Numbered from the stretch's first letter, positions 8,887-17,052 are shown. The stretch is DNA of 34,748 bases from a bacterium (GCA_017554565.1 JAFZID010000059.1:1-34748), one strand, 5' to 3'. A program made the numbers and translations. Notes: a model not told the origin generated them from the sequence alone.

Positions 8887-8895
8887 ATTATATCA
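8887..8895 (-). promoter_or_regulatory. Extended -10 promoter of the 8846 to recG run
   Basis: On the minus strand the bases read TGATATAAT, a consensus -10 with the TGN extension. No convincing -35 is found 16-18 bases upstream. The predicted start of transcription is about 34 bases before the ATG at 8846, leaving room for the GAGGAG site. It may drive the whole run down to recG because no terminator is seen in between. Confidence 0.6.
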
Positions 8896-8979
8896 TAATC
8901 GCCCCGGCTTAAAACATTAAGGCTAAAATTCTTCCGAAGCCTCTCTTCAAAAGGCGAGGGGCTGCTTTTTTCCGGGCAT

Positions 8980-9004
8980 AAAAAAACGCGGTGGATGCCG
9001 CGTT
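8980..9004 (-). terminator. Rho-independent terminator after radA
   Basis: Read on the minus strand: a 7-bp stem (AACGCGG with CCGCGTT, 8985-8991 and 8998-9004) with a 6-base loop, followed directly by a run of seven T (8980-8986 complement). It starts 2 bases after the radA stop codon. Confidence 0.8.
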
Positions 9005-9006
9005 GA

Positions 9007-10410
9007 TCATTCCTGCGCTTTCTTGTTCTTCAGATCGGGCAGCGCTTCCCTGATGGCCTGGGCGGCGTCCGCGCAGCCCACCAGGGTCATGCCGTTCCAT
9101 TCGACTTCCGAGCGGCCTTTTTCCCTGAAGCTCTTCAGGTTGTGGGCCGGCATGATGCAGCGTTTGAAGCCCAGTCTGATGGCCTCCATGACGCGTCTTT
9201 CCACCTGGCTCACGGCCCGCACTTCGCCGCCCAGGCCCACTTCGCCCATGATGACGGTGTCCTCCGCCACGCAGACGTCGAAATAGGAGGAGGCCACCGC
9301 CGCCAGGAGCGCCAGGTCCATCCCGGGCTCGTCTATTTTAAGGCCGCCGGCGATGTTGACGTACACGTCGGTGGCGCTGATGGGGATGCCGATCCTTTTT
9401 TCCAGCACCGCCAGGAGCAAAAGAAGCCTGTTGGGATCGCAGCCCAGGGCTTTCCTGGCGGGCGTCCCGTAGGGCGCCTTGGCGCAGAGGGCCTGGACTT
9501 CCATCAGTATGGGGCGTGTGCCTTCCAAAGAAGTGCCCACCGCCGAGCCGCTGTTCTTGGTCAGGCGCTGGGCTAAAAATATCGCCGAGGGATTCTTCAC
9601 TTCCACCAGTCCCCTGCCGGTCATTTCAAAAACGCCGATCTCGTCGGTGGAGCCGTAGCGGTTTTTCACGCTGCGCAAGATCCTGTAGATATTGTGCCTT
9701 TCCCCTTCGAAATACAAGACCGTGTCCACCAGGTGCTCCATGACCCTGGGGCCGGCTATGGCGCCGGATTTTGTCACGTGGCCCACGATGATCACGATGA
9801 TCATCTCCTGCTTGGCGAAGCGCACCAATTCCGCGGTGCACTCCCTCACCTGGGCCACCGAGCCCGGGGCGCTGCTGATCTCGCCGTCGTACATGACCTG
9901 GATGGAGTCCACCAGAAGCACCGCCGGGCGGCGCTCCTTCGCTTCCTGCAAAAAAGCCGCCACGTTCGTTTCCGACATGATCCAGATGTTGGGATTGCTT
10001 ATCCCCAGCCTGTCGGCGCGCATTTTCGCCTGGGCTCTGGACTCCTCGCCGCTGACGTACAAAACTTCCGCTCCCGGCTTCGCCAGGGCCTGGGCGATCT
10101 GCAAAAGCAGCGTGGATTTTCCAATGCCCGGGTCGCCGCCTATCAGCAGGACCTGGCCCGCAACCAGTCCGCCGCCGCAGATGCGGTCGAATTCGCTGAT
10201 GTCGGTGGGATGGCGTTTCTCGCCGGCGGAGACCACTTTCATGAGCTGCTCGGCGGGCGAGGAGGAAACCACGACGGACTTCTCTTTCTTCTCTTCGCCG
10301 ATCTCCTCCACCATGGTGTTCCACTCGCCGCAGCCGGGGCACTGGCCCAGCCACTTGGGGCTCTGGGCGCCGCATTCCTGGCAGACGTAGATCTTCTTTA
10401 TCTTCGCCAT
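9007..10410 (-). CDS. radA: DNA repair protein RadA
   Basis: RadA is a hexameric ATPase that drives branch migration during recombination. The 467 residues contain the N-terminal C4 zinc finger (Cys10, Cys13, Cys24, Cys27 in YVCQECG and CPGCGEW), Walker A GGDPGIGKST, the RadA-specific KNRYGSTDEIGVF motif, and a C-terminal Lon-protease-like domain. Every diagnostic element is intact. It begins 3 bases after the stop of the QueE-like gene, so the two are almost certainly one transcript, and is followed by a terminator. Confidence 0.96.
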   Translation of the reverse strand: MAKIKKIYVCQECGAQSPKWLGQCPGCGEWNTMVEEIGEEKKEKSVVVSSSPAEQLMKVVSAGEKRHPTDISEFDRICGGGLVAGQVLLIGGDPGIGKSTLLLQIAQALAKPGAEVLYVSGEESRAQAKMRADRLGISNPNIWIMSETNVAAFLQEAKERRPAVLLVDSIQVMYDGEISSAPGSVAQVRECTAELVRFAKQEMIIVIIVGHVTKSGAIAGPRVMEHLVDTVLYFEGERHNIYRILRSVKNRYGSTDEIGVFEMTGRGLVEVKNPSAIFLAQRLTKNSGSAVGTSLEGTRPILMEVQALCAKAPYGTPARKALGCDPNRLLLLLAVLEKRIGIPISATDVYVNIAGGLKIDEPGMDLALLAAVASSYFDVCVAEDTVIMGEVGLGGEVRAVSQVERRVMEAIRLGFKRCIMPAHNLKSFREKGRSEVEWNGMTLVGCADAAQAIREALPDLKNKKAQE

Positions 10411-10413
10411 AGG

Positions 10414-11028
10414 TCAGTCCGCCTCTTTTTCCGCCTTAGCCAAAGCGTGGTCCAGCCTTTCCCCCAGGCGGTAGCTGTATTTCAGGCATTCCTTGGAAAG
10501 GAAGGAGAGATTGTCCAAATATTCCTCGAAGGTGGCGCCGGTGGGCACGAAAAAGATCCTGGTCCGGGGAATGCTGTGCTCCGAGAGGGCTATGAAAGTC
10601 TCCCTCAGGTCTATCTCGTCTTCGATGTAGATCCTGAGCTCCACCTCTTTCCCGGCCTGAAGGTAGTTTTCAATGTTTGACTTCGGCCAGGACAGCCTGC
10701 CGAAGGAAGCGGCGCCCCTGCAGTTGAGGTCGAGGGAAAAGAGGTCCGCCTCCAGGTCAAGGTATTCGCCGCCGTCGCTTTCAACGACGACGTGGCGGTA
10801 AAGATCCCTGATCCCTTCCGTCAGGACCTTCAGCTCTTCTATCTGAGAGGACAGTTCGCCGGTCAGGACCACGTAGCGCATAACGCTTTTCTCGGCGGTC
10901 TTCAAAAGCTCGTCCACCTTCATTTCAAAGCCGCCGCTCTCTTTTTCGCCAAAGCAGAAAAAGAGCGCGGGCATTCCCAAAAGCGTGCCCTTGGTTATCA
11001 GTTCCTCTTTGATCTCGATCAGTTTCAT
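10414..11028 (-). CDS. QueE-like protein lacking radical SAM motifs (probable non-radical paralogue)
   Basis: 204 residues whose length and landmarks parallel 7-carboxy-7-deazaguanine synthase (QueE): EI then GTLLGMPALFF (residues 14-24, cf. QGEGxLxGxPxxFxR), VVLTGELSSQ (53-62, cf. VVxTGGEPLLQ), VVVESDGG (80-87, cf. ETNG), DLFSLDLN (95-102, cf. the SPKL strand), and FFVPTGATFEEYL through LGERLD (159-193, cf. LMPEGTTxEELL...SPRLH). The segment that should carry CxxxCxxC is deleted to CFGEKESGG, and GGEP has become GELS. The only cysteines are 25, 103 and 181. It therefore cannot bind the usual cluster or SAM loop. A TTG at 11040 would add four residues; ATG at 11028 is preferred because the similarity begins there. 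Function unknown; co-transcribed with radA. Confidence 0.72.
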   Translation of the reverse strand: MKLIEIKEELITKGTLLGMPALFFCFGEKESGGFEMKVDELLKTAEKSVMRYVVLTGELSSQIEELKVLTEGIRDLYRHVVVESDGGEYLDLEADLFSLDLNCRGAASFGRLSWPKSNIENYLQAGKEVELRIYIEDEIDLRETFIALSEHSIPRTRIFFVPTGATFEEYLDNLSFLSKECLKYSYRLGERLDHALAKAEKEAD

Positions 11029-11064
11029 ACGCTCGCTCAAATAAAAAGTTTTTATTCTTGTCTA

Positions 11065-11073
11065 ATTGTAGCA
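11065..11073 (-). promoter_or_regulatory. Extended -10 promoter of the QueE-like/radA operon
   Basis: Minus strand reads TGCTACAAT. The predicted transcript starts about 30 bases before the ATG at 11028. The -35 region is poor, as in the other extended -10 promoters of this window. Confidence 0.6.
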
Positions 11074-11091
11074 AAACCGCAAAGGCTGAAT

Positions 11092-11112
11092 AAAAAAGGA
11101 AGGAGCCGCTCC
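11092..11112 (-). terminator. Weak terminator after the GT2-GtrA gene
   Basis: On the minus strand a short GC stem (GGAG, loop CGG, CTCC, at 11102-11112) is followed by a T-rich tract ending in six T (11092-11097 complement). Short stem, so only a tentative call; position between the end of one gene set and the promoter of the next fits. Confidence 0.4.
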
Positions 11113-11128
11113 CGGTTTCGCTAGATGA

Positions 11129-12232
11129 TCAAGCCCGTTTCGGTTTTCCCTTGAAGACGCTTTTGGAACGGAAAATAAGAAAATGCTGGATGGCGAAGCT
11201 CAGGAAGAACAGCGTGCCTTCCACCAAGATCTTGGCGATGATGGGATGAATCCCGAAATGCTTGAGGCCCCTTATGCCGAAATAGGAGGCGGTGAAGAGG
11301 AAGATCGCCAGCAAAAAGAAGAGAAAGGACTGTCTCAGCCAGTGACCCTTGGATCCGAAGACGGCTTCCTTGTCCAGGACGAAATTCACGCTGCAGCTGA
11401 TTATCCTGGCGGTAAGGAGGCTCCAGAGGATGGAGGTGCGCCCCAGGATCATCCTGTCCTGTCCCAGGGAAAGGATCATGACGGAAAAAATCAGGAAGTC
11501 TATGACGCTGCTTATGACGGAGGCGCCGATGAACTTGAAGAAGATGGCGTAGATCCGGATGGAGTCCTTGACGGGGTTGAAGTGGGAGCTGGGGTTGTTC
11601 TCTTCATAAACCGTGGTGATGGGGACCTGCTGGATCTTTCCCTGGCCGCAGCGGAAGAAACGCAGGAGCGCTTCCAGCTCGAATTCATAGCGGTCCGGCT
11701 TTATTTGAAGAGCCTCCTGCATGAAGTCCCGGGGATAAACTCTCAAACCCGTCTGGGTGTCCTTGAGAGCCGTGCCGGTGAAGAGTTTGAAAACTTTTTC
11801 CGTCAGGTTGTTTCCGAAGCGGCTGCGCCAGGGTATCTTCACCTCGAGCGTGCTGAAGTCCCGGACGCCCAGGACGTAGTCCGTTTGATGCTCAAGGAAA
11901 AACGCCAGGACTTTCCCGATGTCAACGGGAAGATGCTGGCCGTCCGCGTCCACCGTCACGGCGCCGAGAAGATCATTGCCTTCTTTTTCCAAAAGATAGC
12001 GGAAGGCGGTCTTCATGGAGGCGCCTTTGCCTTTGTTCTCCTGATGGCGCAGGAGCCGGCAGCCCTCGATTTTTTCGATCTCCGCGAAGGTCTCCTTCGT
12101 CCCCTCTTTCCTGGAGCCGTCGTCAACCACCACCACGCCTTTCAACTGGGATATTCTGACGACCTCCCTGACGAGTCCGGGAAGGGAAGGCAGCGGCTCG
12201 TAGGCCGGTATCACGGCGTAAAGCGACGGCAT
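11129..12232 (-). CDS. Family 2 glycosyltransferase fused to GtrA-like membrane domain
   Basis: Residues 1-225 form a DPM1-type GT2 domain: VIPAYEP start, VVVDDGS nucleotide-sugar motif, and DADGQH (the DxD metal site), with the YEFELEALLRF segment typical of polyprenyl-phosphate sugar transferases. Residues from about 235 to 355 give four hydrophobic helices with the GtrA pattern (FKFIGASVISSVIDFLIF, SVNFVLDKEAVF). The fusion suggests synthesis of an undecaprenyl-phosphate-linked sugar on the inner leaflet and its passage across the membrane for glycan modification. Its start is preceded by GGAG lying in the end of the upstream gene. The donor sugar cannot be told from sequence. Confidence 0.88.
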   Translation of the reverse strand: MPSLYAVIPAYEPLPSLPGLVREVVRISQLKGVVVVDDGSRKEGTKETFAEIEKIEGCRLLRHQENKGKGASMKTAFRYLLEKEGNDLLGAVTVDADGQHLPVDIGKVLAFFLEHQTDYVLGVRDFSTLEVKIPWRSRFGNNLTEKVFKLFTGTALKDTQTGLRVYPRDFMQEALQIKPDRYEFELEALLRFFRCGQGKIQQVPITTVYEENNPSSHFNPVKDSIRIYAIFFKFIGASVISSVIDFLIFSVMILSLGQDRMILGRTSILWSLLTARIISCSVNFVLDKEAVFGSKGHWLRQSFLFFLLAIFLFTASYFGIRGLKHFGIHPIIAKILVEGTLFFLSFAIQHFLIFRSKSVFKGKPKRA

Positions 12233-12235
12233 GCT

Positions 12236-13234
12236 TTATTTCTCCTTTTGCGCGCCGGAGGGCTCCGGCGTTTTTATGACCTCGTCCGCAGGATAGACCT
12301 GCACTCCGTGGAAATAGACTTTTCCGCGCTTTTTGCCCCTGCTGTGCTCGCAGCGCAGCGTCAGCGTCAGGTCGCAGTCGGCGTTGGGCGTTATTTTGGC
12401 GGAACCCCTCTGCCAGGCTCCCCTGGCGTTGCTGGAAAACTTGAGGTCTCCGCCGCGGCGGCCGCCGTCGTTATAGGAATAGCGGACGTTGGCAATGCGC
12501 TCCACAGGCCGGTTGTCGTCCATCAGGGCGTAGGCGCATACGACGTAGGGAACGCCTTTTTTTACTTTGACCGTCTGGGAGGCCGTGAGGACCACGTTGC
12601 TGGACTGAAGGAACATCAGAGTGGGGACTCCGCGTTTGTCGAAGCATCTGAAATCGTTTCCGTCCACGCCGGCCCAGAAGCTCGTCCCCTGGGAAAAGTC
12701 TCCGTTCGCCACCAGGTTCGTCACCAGATTCCCCTCCTCGGCGCACAATTCCGACTTGGAAAAAGGCTTGGCGCGCTTAAGGGAGAGGTCGCGGACGTCC
12801 ACGGGAGAATTTTTGCCCGCCACCAGCCTGAAGGAGCGTTTGTCGGCGTATTCGAAGATGGGGAAGCGGAACCGCACCGTCCGCCACTCGGAGTTGGTCA
12901 CGGCTATGACGGCGTGGGTGTGGTTGTCCATGCGGAAGGTCAGGCGGCCGTTGGGATTCTTGGCCCTGGCCTCGAAGCTTGCTTCGCACACTTCGCTTGG
13001 CGCGAGCCCCGAAAGGAAGAACTGGCAGATCTCCCCTCCCGGGACTATGGCCATATAAGCCATCTCGCCTTCCTCTTCCGGCGTCACTATCTTGGCGTCG
13101 CTGGCCTTGGCGTACTGCCAGAAAGCCTGTCCCCTGGCGAAGCGGCCGTTGGAAAGAAGATTGGGGCGGTAGAAGAAAACGTAGAGGGCGTAGAGCGCCA
13201 GTATTCCCGCGATGAGAGCCAGAGCTTTTTTCAT
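12236..13234 (-). CDS. Membrane-anchored protein with two carbohydrate-binding-like modules
   Basis: 332 residues. One N-terminal hydrophobic helix (residues 4-20) acts as signal or anchor. Two similar units follow: the first opens with LLSNGRFARGQAFW, the second with LVANGDFSQGTSFW, the opening typical of jelly-roll carbohydrate-binding modules of the CBM4/9 type; each continues as beta-rich sequence of about 140 residues. No catalytic motif was seen. A GGAGGT Shine-Dalgarno precedes the ATG. Its place between a polytopic membrane protein and a polyprenyl sugar transferase suggests it binds or presents a surface glycan. Function beyond binding is not supported. Confidence 0.65.
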   Translation of the reverse strand: MKKALALIAGILALYALYVFFYRPNLLSNGRFARGQAFWQYAKASDAKIVTPEEEGEMAYMAIVPGGEICQFFLSGLAPSEVCEASFEARAKNPNGRLTFRMDNHTHAVIAVTNSEWRTVRFRFPIFEYADKRSFRLVAGKNSPVDVRDLSLKRAKPFSKSELCAEEGNLVTNLVANGDFSQGTSFWAGVDGNDFRCFDKRGVPTLMFLQSSNVVLTASQTVKVKKGVPYVVCAYALMDDNRPVERIANVRYSYNDGGRRGGDLKFSSNARGAWQRGSAKITPNADCDLTLTLRCEHSRGKKRGKVYFHGVQVYPADEVIKTPEPSGAQKEK

Positions 13235-13237
13235 ATC

Positions 13238-14536
13238 TTACCTCCAGCTCCAGGTGAATATGAGGCGCTGCAGGTATAAAAGTCCGCAGTAGGCGTGCAG
13301 CAGGAACAAGCCCGCGGTCAGGGCCGCCGGCCAGCTCATCTTTGGGAAATTGTCCTCCTCGGAGAAGAAATTCAGTAGCGAGGCCAGAAACAGCGCCGCC
13401 ACGGCCACCGGGATCTGCCAGGTGAAGTTGAGATGCGTCCGGTGGACGGTGTCCTGGCTCAAGGTGTAGGCGATCACGAAGGAAATGAGCAAAGTCAGCC
13501 AGCCGAAGACCAGAAGTCCGTCTTTCTTCCTTTTGGAGACGAAAAAGGCGGCGGCGGGGAAAGCCAGGCCGCAGATCATCGTCAGGGGCTTGTAGAAGAC
13601 AAGGTACCAAAAAGTCTGCCAGGAGCCCTTGATGGCGGCGAAGCTGCTTCCCAGAAGGCGCTCCGCCATCAGATTGAGATTGCGGTCGAAGTCGATGTGA
13701 AGAAGATGGCTCTGGATGGCGAAGGGCAGGGAGATCATGACGTTGTCCCTTACGCTCTTGGTCACGGACTTCAGATAGAAGATCCCTATAAGGACCGGGA
13801 CCGCCACGAGGAGGGCGATCAGCAGACGCTTCAGGGTGAAGTTCAGTGAGAAATTACCCTCTTCGTCCGCCCTGAGGAAAGTGAGGGAAAGAAAGATCGC
13901 CGGAGCCCAGGCCAGGATATAGCTTGGTTTGGAGAACAAATTAAGGACCGCCAGGACCGCCAGGATCAGAAAATTTTTCAAAGACTTTTCCCTGACCGTC
14001 AGGCATCCGAAGTAAAAGAGCAGAAGCCCGAAGGGCATGACCGCCACCGTGGTGGGGTTGTGCCAGACGTTCATCCGCAGGACGTCCGCCTGCCAATATC
14101 CGGAGACCAGCTGCGGGAAAGCGATGATGTGACCGCCCAGGCAAAGCAAAACCACGGCGGCGCGCAAAACGAAAAGTTCCGCTCTCTCCTCCTTTCCCTG
14201 CCTGGAGAAATAATCTATCGAGATGCTTCTCAATACGATATATTTCAAGGCCAGCATCAGGGAGAGGAAGCAGACGTAGCCCAGGGGGAAATTTTTCCGG
14301 GAAAAGAAACCGAGAACATACGACGCTATCCTTGTCATGGCGTCGTAGGACGGGCGGAACAATTCCGACTTGTCGAAGATGACGATGGTCATGGACCGCA
14401 TGTGCCAGAACATGTCAACCTGGACGCGGTACATGGTATTGAAAATGAAAAGCCCGAAAAGAAAAAAGAGCAAAGCGATGACAACGTCGCTCCATTTCAG
14501 GCGGACTTTTTCATTACTGAAAAGATAACTTAACAT
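13238..14536 (-). CDS. Polytopic membrane protein, possible GT-C type glycosyltransferase
   Basis: 432 residues with about ten hydrophobic helices, starting with VVIALLFFLFGLFIF (residues 19-33). After the first helix comes RVQVDMFWHMRSM, with Asp and His at the outer face as in many GT-C enzymes that use lipid-linked sugars. A loop with HNPTTVAVMPFG and another with FSKPSYILAW are also typical of that superfamily's loose pattern. No family signature is definite. It heads a three-gene set with a CBM-like protein and a GT2-GtrA fusion, so a role in envelope glycan assembly is inferred. The ATG lies 8 bases from a consensus -10, predicting an almost leaderless mRNA. Confidence 0.65.
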   Translation of the reverse strand: MLSYLFSNEKVRLKWSDVVIALLFFLFGLFIFNTMYRVQVDMFWHMRSMTIVIFDKSELFRPSYDAMTRIASYVLGFFSRKNFPLGYVCFLSLMLALKYIVLRSISIDYFSRQGKEERAELFVLRAAVVLLCLGGHIIAFPQLVSGYWQADVLRMNVWHNPTTVAVMPFGLLLFYFGCLTVREKSLKNFLILAVLAVLNLFSKPSYILAWAPAIFLSLTFLRADEEGNFSLNFTLKRLLIALLVAVPVLIGIFYLKSVTKSVRDNVMISLPFAIQSHLLHIDFDRNLNLMAERLLGSSFAAIKGSWQTFWYLVFYKPLTMICGLAFPAAAFFVSKRKKDGLLVFGWLTLLISFVIAYTLSQDTVHRTHLNFTWQIPVAVAALFLASLLNFFSEEDNFPKMSWPAALTAGLFLLHAYCGLLYLQRLIFTWSWR

Positions 14537-14544
14537 ATTTAACT

Positions 14545-14573
14545 ATTATAGCAGTATCCGGCTTAAATTCCAA
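14545..14573 (-). promoter_or_regulatory. Promoter of the 14536 glycan gene set (near-leaderless)
   Basis: Minus strand: -35 TTGGAA at 14568-14573, 17-base spacer, -10 TATAAT at 14545-14550 preceded by TGC. The predicted first base is 14538, two bases before the ATG at 14536, leaving no room for a Shine-Dalgarno. Confidence 0.75.
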
Positions 14574-14662
14574 ATTGAAAATACGCGGCGCAAAAAAACG
14601 CCGCCCCGCCGCGGCCCCCTGCGCCGTTTCCTTTGACTATGAAGCGGGCCCAAGGTGAAAAG

Positions 14663-14671
14663 TGCTATAAT
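14663..14671 (+). promoter_or_regulatory. Extended -10 promoter of the aconitase operon
   Basis: TGCTATAAT. Predicted start near 14678, giving a 25-base leader with no Shine-Dalgarno but a three-codon mini-ORF (ATG CAA ATT TAA from 14682). A TTGACT at 14633-14638 is 27 bases away and too far to be its -35. Confidence 0.65.
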
Positions 14672-14702
14672 TAATAGATTAATGCAAATTTAAATTTTGA
14701 AA

Positions 14703-16643
14703 ATGAACGTAACTGAAAAAATACTTTCCGAACATTTCGTCTCCGGCGAAAAAACGCCCGGCGCTCCCGTAGCCATTAAGATCGACCAGACTCTTACCCA
14801 GGACGCCACGGGCACCATGGCCTACCTGGAGTTCGAGGCGCTGGGCAAGGAGAAAGTCGAGACGGAGCTCTCCGTTTCCTACATCGACCACAACACGGCG
14901 CAGATGGGGCCCAACAACATGAACGACCACCTGTACCTGCGCTCCGTGACGGGCCGCTTCGGGATAAAATGCTCGCTTCCTGGCAACGGCATCTGCCACC
15001 AGGTCCATCTGGAGCGCTTCGGCAAACCCGGGAAAACGCTGCTGGGCTCTGACTCCCACACCCCCACCGGCGGCGGCCTGGGCATGCTGGCCATGGGCGC
15101 CGGCGGCCTGGACGTGGCGCTGGCCATGGCGGGAAAGCCCTTCACCATCAAGTGGCCGAAGGTCATAGGCGTCAAGCTGACCGGCAGCCTGCCCGAGTGG
15201 GTGGCCGCCAAGGACGTTATCTTAAAGCTGCTCTCCATTCTCACCACCAAGGGCAACGTGGGCTGCGTGGTGGAATATTTCGGACCGGGCGTGGCCTCGC
15301 TTTCCGTTCCCCAGAGAGCCACCATCACCAACATGGGGGCCGAGCTGGGCGTGACCACCAGCCTTTTCCCCTCCGACGACAGGACCAAGGAATTCCTGGA
15401 GGCCCAGGGCAGAGGAAAGGATTTCAAAGAGCTTCTGCCCGACATGAACGCCTCCTACGACCGCGTCATAGAAATAGATCTCTCGACGCTGGAACCTTTG
15501 GCCGCCATGTCCCCTTCCCCGGACAACATCAAGAAGATCTCCGAAGTGGAAGGCACGAAAGTCCATCAGGTCATAATAGGCTCCTGCACCAACTCCTCCT
15601 ACCGCGACCTGACGCTGGCCGCGGCGCTTTTGAGAGGACGCAGAGTCCATCCCGACGTTTCCTTCCTCGTGGCTCCCGGCAGCCGCCAGGTCCTGCAGAT
15701 GATCGACCGGGACGGCTCCCTTTCCACTTTCATCACCGCCGGCGCCAGGAGTCTGGAATCCGCCTGCGGTCCCTGCATCGGCCAGGGTCTCTCCCCCGCC
15801 GAAGGCACCGTTTCCGTCAGGACCTTCAACCGCAATTTCTCCGGGCGCACGGGAACCCCCAACGACACCGTCTTCCTGACGAGTCCCGAGACCGCCGTCA
15901 TGGCCGCCATCTGCGGCGAGATCGTTGACCCCAGGAAGCAGGACGTCATCAAGTATCCTAAGGTCGAGGAGCCGGAGCGCTACGACGTGGACGACTGGCT
16001 CATCGTGCCGCCCCCCAGACGCAAGCCGGAAATATTCCGGGCCTCCACCATCGGGCGGCCTCCGGAGAACGAGCCGCTTCCGGAAAACATCAAAGGCGAG
16101 ATCCTCATCAAGCTGGGCGACAAGATCACCACGGACCACATCATGCCCGCGGGCGCTTTCCTGAAGTTCCGCTCCAACATTCCGAAATACGCCGAATTTG
16201 TCTTCAACTGCTTCAGCGAGGAGGGCAAACCCACCTTCGCCCAAAGAGCCCTGAAAGCCAAAGCGGAAGGCCGCCACGGCGTGATATTAGCCGGGCTTTC
16301 CTACGGCCAGGGCAGCTCCAGGGAGCACGCCGCCATCTGCCCCATGTACCTGGGCGTGAAAGTCGTGATGGCGCTCTCCTTCGAAAGGATCCACACCGCC
16401 AATTTGATCAACTTCGGCATCCTGCCGCTGGTCATAGGAAGCCCGGAGGACAAGGAAAAACTTGAGAAAGCGGAAAGCCTGGAGATCAAAGGCCTCCCGG
16501 AACAGCTGAAAAAGTCCTCCGCCATAGAAGTCCTGACCGACAAAGGCGAAAAGATAACGCTCTCCCACGCCCTGACGGAAAGGGAGGTGGAGATCGTTTT
16601 GGCGGGCGGAATAATGAATCTTTTCAAAAAAACCGAACAATAA
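14703..16643 (+). CDS. Aconitate hydratase, short form
   Basis: Interconverts citrate and isocitrate through a [4Fe-4S] cluster. 646 residues, the compact form with all four domains that is common in anaerobes and deep-branching bacteria. Cluster ligands are Cys295 (GSCTNSS) and Cys355/Cys358 (ACGPCIGQG). Other motifs: GSDSHTPTGGGLGMLA, TDHIMPAG and the C-terminal swivel domain GLSYGQGSSREHAA. The upstream TTG at 14697 is in frame, but the ATG at 14703 is preferred. A homoaconitase or 3-isopropylmalate dehydratase would usually be two subunits, so aconitase is favoured. First gene of a five-gene plus-strand set. Confidence 0.92.
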   Translation: MNVTEKILSEHFVSGEKTPGAPVAIKIDQTLTQDATGTMAYLEFEALGKEKVETELSVSYIDHNTAQMGPNNMNDHLYLRSVTGRFGIKCSLPGNGICHQVHLERFGKPGKTLLGSDSHTPTGGGLGMLAMGAGGLDVALAMAGKPFTIKWPKVIGVKLTGSLPEWVAAKDVILKLLSILTTKGNVGCVVEYFGPGVASLSVPQRATITNMGAELGVTTSLFPSDDRTKEFLEAQGRGKDFKELLPDMNASYDRVIEIDLSTLEPLAAMSPSPDNIKKISEVEGTKVHQVIIGSCTNSSYRDLTLAAALLRGRRVHPDVSFLVAPGSRQVLQMIDRDGSLSTFITAGARSLESACGPCIGQGLSPAEGTVSVRTFNRNFSGRTGTPNDTVFLTSPETAVMAAICGEIVDPRKQDVIKYPKVEEPERYDVDDWLIVPPPRRKPEIFRASTIGRPPENEPLPENIKGEILIKLGDKITTDHIMPAGAFLKFRSNIPKYAEFVFNCFSEEGKPTFAQRALKAKAEGRHGVILAGLSYGQGSSREHAAICPMYLGVKVVMALSFERIHTANLINFGILPLVIGSPEDKEKLEKAESLEIKGLPEQLKKSSAIEVLTDKGEKITLSHALTEREVEIVLAGGIMNLFKKTEQ

Positions 16644-16659
16644 AAGAAAATTGCAAAGC

Positions 16660-17037
16660 ATGTATCGCCTGAAAGTCCAATACGCATTCAGCGCGGCCCA
16701 TAAGGTCACGCTGCCAGACGGGACGGTGGAACGTATCCACGGTCACAATTGGAAACTGGAAGCCGTCCTTGCCTCCGAAACGCTGGATCGTTTCGGCATG
16801 GTGGCGGACTTCGAGGCGGTGAAAAGCATGCTGAAAGACAAGATAGGAACGAAACTTGATCACGCGTTCCTTAACGAGACCGGCCTCTTTCCCGAGAACG
16901 CCGCCACCTGCGAAAACGTCGCCAAATGGATCTACGGCGCGCTGGCGGCGGAAGCGGGGAATTTGAGAGAAGGCCTCGTTTTGGAAAGCGTAACGCTTTG
17001 GGAGTCTCCCGGCTGCGGAGTCACCTATTCCGAATAA
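16660..17037 (+). CDS. PTPS-III type 6-pyruvoyltetrahydropterin synthase homologue (folate synthesis, FolB replacement)
   Basis: 125 residues of the T-fold PTPS/QueD family. Zinc ligands are His14 (FSAAH) and His27/His29 (IHGH); the conserved Glu near the C-terminus is in LWESPGCG. The catalytic Cys found a few residues before HGH in QueD and PTPS is absent; instead Glu24 gives E-R-I-H-G-H, the ExxHGH signature of PTPS-III. That group is known to make 6-hydroxymethyl-7,8-dihydropterin directly from dihydroneopterin triphosphate, replacing FolB. So folate, not queuosine, is the more likely pathway. ATG at 16660 is chosen over an in-frame TTG at 16651 because family similarity begins there. It follows aconitase by 16 bases. 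Confidence 0.85.
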   Translation: MYRLKVQYAFSAAHKVTLPDGTVERIHGHNWKLEAVLASETLDRFGMVADFEAVKSMLKDKIGTKLDHAFLNETGLFPENAATCENVAKWIYGALAAEAGNLREGLVLESVTLWESPGCGVTYSE

Positions 17038-17052
17038 ACATAGGCGAAAACT

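Noticed and set aside
11183-13279. Very long open frame (698 codons) on the plus strand
   Set aside because: It is antisense to the GT2-GtrA and CBM-like genes, has no family motifs, and arises from GC-rich codon positions.
14585-14604. GC-rich hairpin (GCGGCG, A-rich loop, CGCCGC) between divergent promoters
   Set aside because: Not followed by a T-run and not placed after a gene; could be chance in a GC-rich stretch, so not called a terminator.
14633-14638. TTGACT as the -35 of the aconitase promoter
   Set aside because: 27 bases from the -10, much longer than the usual 16-18; the extended TGC element accounts for the promoter better.
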